Below, piece by piece: positions 1 to 10,147 of a stretch of DNA of 64,000 bases. The stretch's first letter is position 1. Every line of letters starts with the position of its first letter. The notes beneath the pieces were generated by a model, which ran no database searches, was not told the origin of the DNA, and saw only the letters and a program-made list of their open reading frames with translations. Origin of the DNA: Membranipora membranacea (taxonomy: Eukaryota > Bryozoa > Gymnolaemata > Cheilostomatida > Membraniporidae); NCBI GenBank assembly GCA_914767715.1, contig OU612065.1, positions 32,736,001 to 32,800,000 of the forward strand. The letters run 5' to 3'. The position numbers and the translations under genes were made by a program.

Positions 1-15
1 CTTGAAACTCTGTTT

Positions 16-33
16 TGACGTTCGCAATGACGT
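16..33 (+). promoter_or_regulatory. as-1-like paired TGACG motif (example in monomer 1)
   Basis: TGACG at 16-20 is followed by seven bases and a second TGACG at 28-32, a start-to-start spacing of 12 bp, with the second copy inside GACGTC. The same pair occurs at offsets 16 and 28 of most monomers, in type A (spacer TTCGCAA) and type B (spacer TTCGTGA). Known: plant as-1/ocs-type elements contain two TGACG motifs with this spacing and are bound by TGA-class bZIP proteins. In animals TGACGTC resembles a CREB/ATF site. Binding here is unproven. One motif is lost in some variants, for example TGACA at the first site in monomers such as 1425 and 2671, and TGACC, TGAAG or TGACA at the second site elsewhere. 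Confidence 0.5.
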
Positions 34-392
34 CCCAATATCTCATATAAAATATTAGCTCCCTGTGACGATCCGTATTCTATGGAGGTGTTTTGCAAGA
101 AATGGACAAAAATCGATAGGTACGGTCCTGGGGAAATTGACCAATAATTGGGCAGAATTCCTTACTCGCTTAGAAACGCTTGAAACTCTGTTTTGACGTT
201 CGTGATGACATCCCTATATCTCATATAAAATATTAGCTCCCTGTGATGATGCGTATTCTATCGAAGTGTTTTGCAAGAAATGGACAAAAATCGTTAGGTA
301 CGGTCCTGGAGAACTTGGCCAATAATTGGGCAGAATTCCTTACTCGCTTAGAAACGCTTGAAACTCTGTTTTGACGTTCGCAATGACGTCCC

Positions 393-412
393 AATATCTC
401 ATATGAAATATT
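393..412. repeat. 20-bp AT-rich dyad (example in monomer 3)
   Basis: AATATCTCATATGAAATATT is an inverted repeat around a central CATATG. Nine of the ten base pairs across the axis match; only the sixth pair (C opposite A) fails. It sits at offsets 37-56 of type A monomers that have ATATGAAAT. Type A monomers with ATATAAAAT lose a second pair, and type B monomers (T at offset 37) lose the outermost pair too, so dyad strength differs between subfamilies. Dyad-rich DNA is reported at several centromeres lacking a CENP-B box; a role here is inference. Confidence 0.7.
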
Positions 413-491
413 AGCTCCCTGTGACGATGCGTATTCCGTGGAGGTGTTTTGCAAGAAATTGACAAAAATCGATAGGTACGGTCCTGGGGAA

Positions 492-507
492 ATTGGCCAA
501 TAATTGG
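492..507. repeat. 10-bp palindrome with three CCAAT/ATTGG boxes (example)
   Basis: ATTGGCCAAT (492-501) is a perfect 10-bp palindrome made of two opposed CCAAT boxes. A third inverted CCAAT (ATTGG, 503-507) follows after one base. The cluster lies at offsets 136-151 and is kept in most monomers. Variants include TTGACCAAT, GGAAAAATCGGCC, GGAAAGAGGCC, AATTAGCC and GGAAATAGGCC. CCAAT is the core recognised by NF-Y in eukaryotes, but occurrence in a satellite does not show binding. Confidence 0.65.
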
Positions 508-534
508 GCAGAATTCCTTACTCGCTTAGAAACG

Positions 535-1780
535 CTTGAAACTCTGTTTTGACGTTCGCAATGACGTCCCAATATCTCATATAAAATATTAGCTCCTTAT
601 GACGATGCGTATTCTATGGAGGTGTTTTGCAAGAAATTGACAAAAATCGAAAGGTACGGTCCTGGGGAAATTGGCCAATAATTGGGCAGAATTCCTTACT
701 CGCTTAGAAACGCTTGAAACTCTGTTTTGACGTTCGTGATGACGTCCCTATATCTCATATAAAATATTAGCTCCCTGTGATGATGCGTTTTCTATCGAGG
801 TGTTTTGCAAGAAATTGACAAAAATCGATAGGTACGGTCCTAGGGAAATTGGCCAATAATTGGGCAAAATTCCTTACTCGCTTAGTAACGCTTGAAACTC
901 TGTTTTGACGTTCGCAATGACCTCCCAATATCTCATATGAAGTATTAGCTCCCTGTGAAGATGCGTATTCTATGGAGGTGTTTTGCAAGAAATTGACAAA
1001 AATTGATAGGTACGGTCCTGGGGAAATTGGCCAATAATTGGGCAGAATTCCTTACTCGCTTAAAAACGCTTGAAACTCTGTTTTGACGTTCGTGATGACG
1101 TCCCTATATCTCATATAAAATATTAGCTCCCTGTGATGATGCGTTTTCTATCGAGGTGTTTTGCAAGAAATTGACAAAGATCGATAGGTACGGTCCTGGG
1201 GAAATTGGCCAATAATTGGGCAGAATTCCTTTCTCGCTTAGAAACGCTTGAAACTCTGTTTTGACGTTCGCAATGACGTCCCAATATCTCATATAAAATA
1301 TTAGCTCCCTGTGACGATGCGTACTCTATGGAGGTGTTTTGCAAGAAATTGACAAAAATCGATAGGTACGGTCCTGGGGAAATTGGCCAATAATTGGGCA
1401 GAATTCCTTACTCGCTTAGAACCGATTGAAACTCTGTTTTGACATTCGCAATGACGTCCCAATATCTCATATGAAATATTAGCTCCCTGTGACGATGCGT
1501 ATTCTATGGAGGTGTTTTGCAAGAAATTGACAAAAATCGTTTGGTACGGTCCTGGGGAAATTGGCCAAAAATTGGGCAGAATTCCTTACTCGCTTAGAAA
1601 CGCTTGAAACTCTGTTTTGACGTTCGAAATGACGTCCCAATATCTCATATAAAATATTAGCTCCCTGTGACGATGCGTATTCTATGGAGGTGTTTTGCAA
1701 GAAATGGACAAAAATCGATAGGTACGGTCCTGGGGAAATTGGCCAATAATTGGGCAGAATTCCTTACTCGCTTAGAAACG
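535..1780 (+). repeat. 7-monomer higher-order unit, copy 1 (1,246 bp)
   Basis: Seven monomers start at 535, 713, 891, 1069, 1247, 1425 and 1603. The unit is defined by private variants: AATCGAAAGG, GCGTTTTCTATCG, CTTAGTAACG, GACCTCCC, ATATGAAGTATT, GTGAAGATGCG, AAAATTGATAGG, CTTAAAAACG, CAAAGATCG, CCTTTCTCG, GCGTACTC, ACCGATTG with GACATTCG, and TTCGAAATG. All recur in the same order 1,246 bp downstream. Many recur again, more loosely, near 19.1-20.0 kb. Confidence 0.9.
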
Positions 1781-3026
1781 CTTGAAACTCTGTTTTGACG
1801 TTCGCAATGATGTCCCAATATCTCATATAAAATATTAGCCCCCTGTGACGATGCGTATTCTATGGAGGTGTTTTGCAAGAAATTGACAAAAATCGAAAGG
1901 TACGGTCCTGGGGAAATTGGCCAATAATTGGGCAGAATTCCTTACTCGCTTAGAAACGCTTGAAACTCTGTTTTGACGTTCGTGATGACGTCCCTATATC
2001 TCATATAAAATATTAGCTCCCTGTGATGATGCGTTTTCTATCGAGGTGTTTTGCAAGAAATTGACAAAAATCGATAGGTACGGTCCTAGGGAAATTGGCC
2101 AATAATTGGGCAAAATTCCTTACTCGCTTAGTAACGCTTGAAACTCTGTTTTGACGTTCGCAATGACCTCCCAATATCTCATATGAAGTATTAGCTCCCT
2201 GTGAAGATGCGTATTCTATGGAGGTGTTTTGCAAGAAATTGACAAAAATTGATAGGTACGGTCCTGGGGAAATTGGCCAATAATTGGGCAGAATTCCTTA
2301 CTCGCTTAAAAACGCTTGAAACTCTGTTTTGACGTTCGTGATGACGTCCCTATATCTCATATAAAATATTAGCTCCCTGTGATGATGCGTTTTCTATCGA
2401 GGTGTTTTGCAAGAAATTGACAAAGATCGATAGGTACGGTCCTGGGGAAATTGGCCAATAATTGGGCAGAATTCCTTTCTCGCTTAGAAACGCTTGAAAC
2501 TCTGTTTTGACGTTCGCAATGACGTCCCAATATCTCATATAAAATATTAGCTCCCTGTGACGATGCGTACTCTATGGAGGTGTTTTGCAAGAAATTGACA
2601 AAAATCGATAGGTACGGTCCTGGGGAAATTGGCCAATAATTGGGCAGAATTCCTTACTCGCTTAGAACCGATTGAAACTCTGTTTTGACATTCGCAATGA
2701 CGTCCCAATATCTCATATGAAATATTAGCTCCCTGTGACGATGCGTATTCTATGGAGGTGTTTTGCAAGAAATTGACAAAAATCGTTAGGTACGGTCCTG
2801 GGGAAATTGGCCAAAAATTGGGCAGAATTCCTTACTCGCTTAGAAACGCTTGAAACTCTGTTTTGACGTTCGAAATGACGTCCCAATATCTCATATAAAA
2901 TATTAGCTCCCTGTGACGATGCGTATTCTATGGAGGTGTTTTGCAAGAAATGGACAAAAATCGATAGGTACGGTCCTGGGGAAATTGGCCAATAATTGGG
3001 CAGAATTCCTTACTCGCTTAGAAACG
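1781..3026 (+). repeat. 7-monomer higher-order unit, copy 2 (1,246 bp)
   Basis: This is a direct tandem copy of 535-1780. By eye the few differences include AATCGTTAGG near 2785 against AATCGTTTGG near 1539, and three changes in the first monomer (GATGTCCC, GCCCCCTG and the loss of copy 1's CTCCTTATG). The first monomer keeps the AATCGAAAGG tag. Homology ends at the monomer starting at 3027, which has GATGCCTATTC instead. Confidence 0.9.
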
Positions 3027-5341
3027 CTTGAAACTCTGTTTTGACGTTCGCAATGACGTCCCAATATCTCATATAAAATATTAGCTCCCTGTGACGATGC
3101 CTATTCTATGGAGGTGTTTTGCAAGAAATTGACAAAAATCGATAGGTACGGTCCTGGGGAAATTGGCCAATAATTGGGCAGAATTCCTTACTCGCTTAGA
3201 AGCGCTTGAAACTCTTTTTTGACGTTCGCAATGACGTCCCAACATCTCGTATGAAATATTAGCTCCCTGTGACGATGCGTATTCTATGGAGGTGTTTTGC
3301 AAGAAATTGACAAAAATCGATAGGTACGGTCCTGGGGAAATTGGCCAATAATTGGGCAGAATTCCTTACTTGCTTAGAAACGCTTGAAACTCTGTTTTGA
3401 CGTTCGCAATGACGTCCCAATATCTCATATGAAATATTAGCTCCCTGTGACGATGCGTATTCTATCGTGGTGTTTTGCAAGAAATTGACAAAAATCGATA
3501 GGTATGGTCCTGGGGAAATTGGCCAATAATTGGGCAGAATTCCTTACTCGCTTAGAAACGCTTGAAACTCTGTTTTGACGTTCGTGATGACGTCCATATA
3601 TCTCTTATAAAATATTAGCTCCCTGTGATGATGCGTATTCTATCGAGGTGTTTTGCAAGAAATTGACAAAAATCGATAGGTACGGTCCTGGGGAAATTGG
3701 CCAATAATTGGGCAGAATTCCTTACTCGCTTAGAAACGCTTGAAACTCTGTTTTGACGTTCGCAATGACGTCCCAATATCTCATATAAAATATTAACTCC
3801 CTGTGACGATCCGTATTCTATGGAGGTGTTTTGCAAGAAATGGACAAAAATCGATAGGTACGGTCCTGGGGAAATTGACCAATAATTGGGCAGAATTCCT
3901 TACTCGCTTAGAAACGCTTGAAACTCTGTTTTGATGTTCGTGATGACGTCCCTATATCTCATATAAAATATTAGCTCCCTGTGATGATGCGTATTCTATC
4001 GAAGTGTTTTGCAAGAAATTGACAAAAATCGTTAGGAACGGTCCTGGAAAAATTGGCCGATAATTGGGCAGAATTCCTTACTCGCTTAGAAACGCTTGAA
4101 ACTATGTTTTGACGTTCGTGATGAAGTCCCTATATCTCATATAAAACATTAGCTCCCTGTGATGATGCGTATTCTATCGAGGTGTTTTGCAAGAAATTGA
4201 CAAAAATCGATAGGTACGGTCCTGGGGAAATTGGCCAATAATTGGGCAGAATTCCTTACTCGCTTAGAAACGCTTGAAACTCTGTTTTGACGTTCGCAAT
4301 GACGTCCCAATATCTCATATGAAATATTAGCTCCCTGTGAAGATGCGTATTCTATGGAGGTGTTTTGCAAGAAATTGACAAAAATTGATAGGTACGGTCC
4401 TGGGGAAATTGGCCAATAATTGGGCAGAATTCCTTACTCGCTTAGAAACGCTTGAAACTCTGTTTTGACGTTCGTGATGACGTCCCTATATCTCATATAA
4501 AATATTAGCTCCCTGTGATGATGCGTTTTCTATGGAGGTGTTTTTGCAAGAAATTGACAAAAATCGATAGGTACGGTCCTGGGGAAATTGGCCAATAATT
4601 GGGCAGAATTACTTACTTGCTTAGTAACGCTTGAAACTCTGTTTTGACGTTCGCAATGACGTCCCAATATCTCATATAAAATATTAGCTCCCTGTGACGA
4701 TCCGTATTCTATGGAGGTGTTTTGCAAGAAATGGACAAAAATTGATAGGTACGGTCCTGGGGAAATCGACCAATAATTGGGCAGAATTCCTTACTCGCTT
4801 AGAAACGCTTGAAACTCTGTTTTGATGTTCGCAATGACGTCCCAATATCTCATATAAAATATTAGCTCCCTGTGACGATGCGTATTCTATGGAGGTGTTT
4901 TGCAAGAAATGGACAAAAATCGATAGGTACGGTCCTGGGGAAATTGGCCAATAATTGGGCAGAATTCCTTACTCGCTTAGAAACGCTTGAAACTCTGTTT
5001 TGACGTTCGCAATGACGTCCCAATATCTCATATGAAATATTAGCTCCCTGTGACGATGCGTATTCTATCGTGGTGTTTTGCAAGAAATTGACAAAAATCG
5101 ATAGGTACGGTCCTGGGGAAATTGGCCAATAATTGGGCAGAATTCCTTACTCGGTTAGAAACGCTTGAAACTCTGTTTTGACGTTCGCAATGACGTCCCA
5201 ATATCTCATATAAAATATTAGCTCCCTGTGACGATGCGTATTCTATGGAGGTCTTTTGCAAGAAATTGACAAAAATCGATAGGTACGGTCCTGGGGAAAT
5301 TGGCCAATAATTGGGCAGAATTCCTTACTCGCTTAGAAACG
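3027..5341 (+). repeat. Satellite monomers without a local repeated unit
   Basis: Thirteen monomers of mixed A and B type. Several are tagged by variants found again elsewhere: GATGCCTATTC near 3100 (again near 20187, 21433, 23034), AACATCTCG near 3241 (again near 12854, 13209, 14631, 17837), CTATCGTGG near 3474, and GGAAAAATTGGCC near 4047. Monomers at 4273-4629 share GTGAAGATGCG, AAAATTGATAGG and GCGTTTTC with the 7-mer units. The last two (from 4986) match 7478-7833 at a distance of 14 monomers, sharing ACTCGGTTAG and GGAGGTCTTTT. Nothing other than satellite is present. Confidence 0.9.
4536..4545 (+). repeat. +1-bp length-variant monomer
   Basis: GGTGTTTTTGC has five Ts where the array has four, making this monomer 179 bp. 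All later monomers are shifted by +1 until 12.8 kb. I saw this insertion in no other monomer, so it is private to this copy. A homopolymer error is the obvious alternative. Confidence 0.85.
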
Positions 5342-8011
5342 CTTGAAACTCTGTTTTGACGTTCGCAATGACATCCCAATATCTCATATAAAATATTAGC
5401 TCCCTGTGACGATGCGTATTCTATGGAGGTGTTTTGCAAGAAATGGACAAAAATCGATAGGTACGGTCCTGGGGAAATTGGCCAATAATTGGGCAGAATT
5501 CCTTACTCGCTTAGAAACGCTTGAAACTCTGTTTTGACGTTCGCAATGACGTCCCAATATCTCATATGAAATATTAGCTCCCTGTGACGATGCGTATTCT
5601 ATCGTGGTGTTTTGCAAGAAATTGACAAAAATCGATAGGTACGGTCCTGGGGAAATTGGCCAATAATTGGGCAGAATTGCTTACTCGCTTAGAAACGCTT
5701 GAAACTCAGTTTTGACGTTCGTGATGACGTCCATATATCTCTTATAAAATATTAGCTCCCTGTGATGATGCGTATTCTATCGAGGTATTTTGCAAGAAAT
5801 TGACAAAAATCGATAGGTACGGTCCTGGGGAAATTGGCCAATAATTGGGCAGAATTCCTTACTCGCTTAGAAACGCTTGAAACTCTGTTTTGACGTTCGC
5901 AATGACGTCCCAATATCTCATATAAAATATTAACTCCCTGTGACGATGCGTATTCTATGGAGGTGTTTTGCAAGAAATTGACAAAAATCGATAGGTACGG
6001 TCCTGGGGAAATTGGCCAATAATTGGGCAGAATTCCTTACTCGCTTAGGAACGCTTGAAACTCTGTTTTGACGTTCGTGATGACGTTCCTATATCTCATA
6101 TAAAATATTAGCTCCCTGTGATGATGCGTATTCTATCGAAGTGTTTTGCAAGAAATTGACAAAACTCGATAGGTACGGTCCTGGAAAAATCGGCCAATAA
6201 TTGGGCAGAATTCCTTACTCGCTTAGAAACGCTTGAAACTCTGTTTTGACGTTCGCAATGACGTCCCAATATCTCATATAAAATATTAACTCCCTGTGAC
6301 GATGCGTATTCTATGGAGGTGTTTTGCAAGAAATTGACAAAAATCGATAGGTACGGTCCTGGGGAAATTGGCCAATAATTGGGCAGAATTCCTTACTCGC
6401 TTAGAAACGCTTGAAACTCTGTTTTGACGTTCGTGATGACGTCCCTATATCACTTATAAAATATTAGCTCCCTGTGATGATGCGTATTCTATCGAGGTGT
6501 TTTGCAAGAAATTGACAAAAATCGATAGGTACGGTCGTGGGGAAATTGGCCAATAATTGGGCAGAATTACTTACTTGCTTAGTAACGCTTGAAACTCTGT
6601 TTTGACGTTCGCAATGACGTCCCAATATCTCATATAAAATATTAGCTCCCTGTGACGATCCGTATTCTATGGAGGTGTTTTGCAAGAAATGGACAAAAAT
6701 CGATAGGTACGGTCCTGGGGAAATTGACCAATAATTGGGCAGAATTCCTTACTCGCTTAGAAACGCTTGAAACTCTGTTTTGACGTTCGTGATGACGTCC
6801 CTATATCTCATATAAAATATTAGCTCCCTGTGATGATGCGTATTCTATCGAAGTGTTTTGCAAGAAATGGACAAAAATCGATAGGTACGGTCCTGGGGAA
6901 ATTGGCCAATAATTGGGCAGAATTCCTTACTCGCTTAGAAACGCTTGAAACTCTGTTTTGACGTTCGTGATGACGTCCCTATATCTCATATAAAATATTA
7001 GCTCCCTGTGATGATGCGTATTCTATCGAAGTGTTTTGCAAGAAATTGACAAAAATCGATAGGTACGGTCCTGGAAAAATTGGCCAATAATTGGGCAGAA
7101 TTCCTTACTCGCTTAGAAACGCTTGAAACTATGTTTTGACGTTCGTGATAAAGTCCCTATATCTCATATAAAATATTAGCTCCCTGTGATGATGCGTATT
7201 CTATCGAGGTGTTTTGCAAGAAATTGACAAAAATCGATAGGTACGGTCCTGGGGAAATTGGCCAATAATTGGGCAGAATTCCTTACTCGCTTAGAAACGC
7301 TTGAAACTCTGTTTTGACGTTCGCAATGACGTCCCAATATCTCATATGAAATATTAGCTCCCTGTGACGATGCGTATTCTATCGTGGTGTTTTGCAAGAA
7401 ATTGACAAAAATCGATAGGTACGGTCCTGGGGAAATTGGCCAATAATTGGGCAGAATTCCTTACTCGCTTAGAAACGCTTGAAACTCTGTTTTGACGTTC
7501 GCAATGACGTCCCAATATCTCATATGAAATATTAGCTCCCTGTGACGATGCGTATTCTATCGTGGTGTTTTGCAAGAAATTGACAAAAATCGATAGGTAC
7601 GGTCCTGGGGAAATTGGCCAATAATTGGGCAGAATTCCTTACTCGGTTAGAAACGCTTGAAACTCTGTTTTGACGTTCGCAATGACGTCCCAATATCTCA
7701 TATAAAATATTAGCTCCCTGTGACGATGCGTATTCTATGGAGGTCTTTTGCAAGAAATTGACAAAAATCGATAGGTACGGTCCTGGGGAAATTGGCCAAT
7801 AATTGGGCAGAATTCCTTACTCGCTTAGAACCGATTGAAACTCTGTTTTGACATTCGCAATGACGTCCCAATATATCATATGAAATATTAGCTCCCTGTG
7901 ACGATGCGTATTCTATGGAGGTGTTTTGCAAGAAATTGACAAAAATCGATAGGTACGGTCCTGGGGAAATTGGCCAATAATTGGGCAGAATTCCTTACTC
8001 GCTTAGAAACG
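5342..8011 (+). repeat. 15-monomer higher-order unit, copy 1 (2,670 bp)
   Basis: Fifteen monomers matched at +2,670 bp. Shared tags in order: AGAAATGGAC with CTATCGTGG, GAATTGCTTACTC, CTCAGTTTTG, GTCCATATATCTCTTATAA, TTAACTCCC, CTTAGGAACG, GACGTTCCTATA, ACAAAACTCG, GGAAAAATCGGCC, ATCACTTATAA, GGTCGTGGGG, GAATTACTTACTTGC and GTGATAAAGTCCC. Monomer 7834-8011 (ACCGATTG, GACATTCG) looks inserted: the two monomers before it match 4986-5341 at 14 units, while those after it match at 15. Confidence 0.88.
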
Positions 8012-10147
8012 CTTGAAACTCTGTTTTGACGTTCGCAATGACGTCCCAATATCTCATATAAAATATTAGCTCCCTGTGACGATGCGTATTCTATGGAGGT
8101 GTTTTGCAAGAAATGGACAAAAATCGATAGGTACGGTCCTGGGGAAATTGGCCAATAATTGGGCAGAATTCCTTACTCGCTTAGAAACGCTTGAAACTCT
8201 GTTTTGACGTTCGCAATGACGTCCCAATATCTCATATGAAATATTAGCTCCCTGTGACGATGCGTATTCTATCGTGGTGTTTTGCAAGAAATTGACAAAA
8301 ATCGATAGGTACGGTCCTGGGGAAATTGGCCAATAATTGGGCAGAATTGCTTACTCGCTTAGAAACGCTTGAAACTCAGTTTTGACGTTCGTGATGACGT
8401 CCATATATCTCTTATAAAATATTAGCTCCCTGTGATGATGCGTATTCTATCGAGGTGTTTTGCAAGAAATTGACAAAAATCGATAGGTACGGTCCTGGGG
8501 AAATTGGCCAATAATTGGGCAGAATTCCTTACTCGCTTAGAAACGCTTGAAACTCTGTTTTGACGTTCGCAATGACGTCCCAATATCTCATATAAAATAT
8601 TAACTCCCTGTGACGATGCGTATTCTATGGAGGTGTTTTGCAAGAAATTGACAAAAATCGATAGGTACGGTCCTGGGGAAATTGGCCAATAATTGGGCAG
8701 AATTCCTTACTCGCTTAGGAACGCTTGAAACTCTGTTTTGACGTTCGTGATGACGTTCCTATATCTCATATAAAATATTAGCTCCCTGTGATGATGCGTA
8801 TTCTATCGAAGTGTTTTGCAAGAAATTGACAAAACTCGATAGGTACGGTCCTGGAAAAATCGGCCAATAATTGGGCAGAATTCCTTACTCGCTTAGAAAC
8901 GCTTGAAACTCTGTTTTGACGTTCGCAATGACGTCCCAATATCTCATATAAAATATTAACTCCCTGTGACGATGCGTATTCTATGGAGGTGTTTTGCAAG
9001 AAATTGACAAAAATCGATAGGTACGGTCCTGGGGAAATTGGCCAATAATTGGGCAGAATTCCTTACTCGCTTAGAAACACTTGAAACTCTGTTTTGACGT
9101 TCTTGATGACGTCCCTATATCACTTATAAAATATTAGCTCCCTGTGATGATGCGTATTCTATCGAGGTGTTTTGCAAGAAATTGACAAAAATCGATAGGT
9201 ACGGTCGTGGGGAAATTGGCCAATAATTGGGCAGAATTACTTACTTGCTTAGTAACGCTTGAAACTCTGTTTTGACGTTCGCAATGACGTCCCAATATCT
9301 CATATAAAATATTAGCTCCCTGTGACGATCCGTATTCTATGGAGGTGTTTTGCAAGAAATGGACAAAAATCGATAGGTACGGTCCTGGGGAAATTGACCA
9401 ATAATTGGGCAGAATTCCTTACTCGCTTAGAAACGCTTGAAACTCTGTTTTGACGTTCGTGATGACGTCCCTATATCTCATATAAAATATTAGCTCCCTG
9501 TGATGATGCGTATTCTATCGAAGTGTTTTGCAAGAAATGGACAAAAATCGATAGGTACGGTCCTGGGGAAATTGGCCAATAATTGGGCAGAATTCCTTAC
9601 TCGCTTAGAAACGCTTGAAACTCTGTTTTGACGTTCGTGATGACGTCCCTATATCTCATATAAAATATTAGCTCCCTGTGATGATGCGTATTCTATCGAA
9701 GTGTTTTGCAAGAAATTGACAAAAATCGATAGGTACGGTCCTGGAAAAATTGGCCAATAATTGGGCAGAATTCCTTACTCGCTTAGAAACGCTTGAAACT
9801 ATGTTTTGACGTTCGTGATAAAGTCCCTATATCTCATATAAAATATTAGCTCCCTGTGATGATGCGTATTCTATCGAGGTGTTTTGCAAGAAATTGACAA
9901 AAATCGATAGGTACGGTCCTGGGGAAATTGGCCAATAATTGGGCAGAATTCCTTACTCGCTTAGAAACGCTTGAAACTCTGTTTTGACGTTCGCAATGAC
10001 GTCCCAATATCTCATATGAAATATTAGCTCCCTGTGACGATGCGTATTCTATCGAGGTGTTTTGCAAGAAATTGACAAAAATCGATAGGTACGGTCCTGG
10101 GGAAATTGGCCAATAATTGGGCAGAATTCCTTACTCGCGTAGAAACG
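8012..10147 (+). repeat. 15-monomer unit, partial copy 2 (12 monomers)
   Basis: A tandem copy of the first twelve monomers of 5342-8011. Differences by eye are few: GACGTCC for GACATCC in the first monomer, GAGGTGTTTT near 8456 for GAGGTATTTT near 5786, and the pair CACTTG/GTTCTTGATG near 9078-9104 for CGCTTG/GTTCGTGATG. The CACTTG/CTTGATG tag then recurs in the 9-mer block that follows, so the 9-mer was built from this edited copy. Confidence 0.88.

Larger units (their letters stand above)
1..534 (+). repeat. Satellite monomers 1-3 (A, B, A types)
   Basis: Three full monomers start at 1, 179 and 357, with the left edge exactly on the phase chosen here. Monomers 1 and 3 are type A (GCAATGACGTCCCAATA) and monomer 2 is type B (GTGATGACATCCCTATA). 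Monomer 1 has the variant GATCCGTATTC, which recurs near 3810, 4690, 6659, 9329 and later. The array clearly continues to the left of the window. No other feature is present. Confidence 0.95.

Noticed and set aside
4536-4545. Extra T as a functional frameshift
   Set aside because: There is no gene to shift. It is a homopolymer length change in one monomer and may be a sequencing error.
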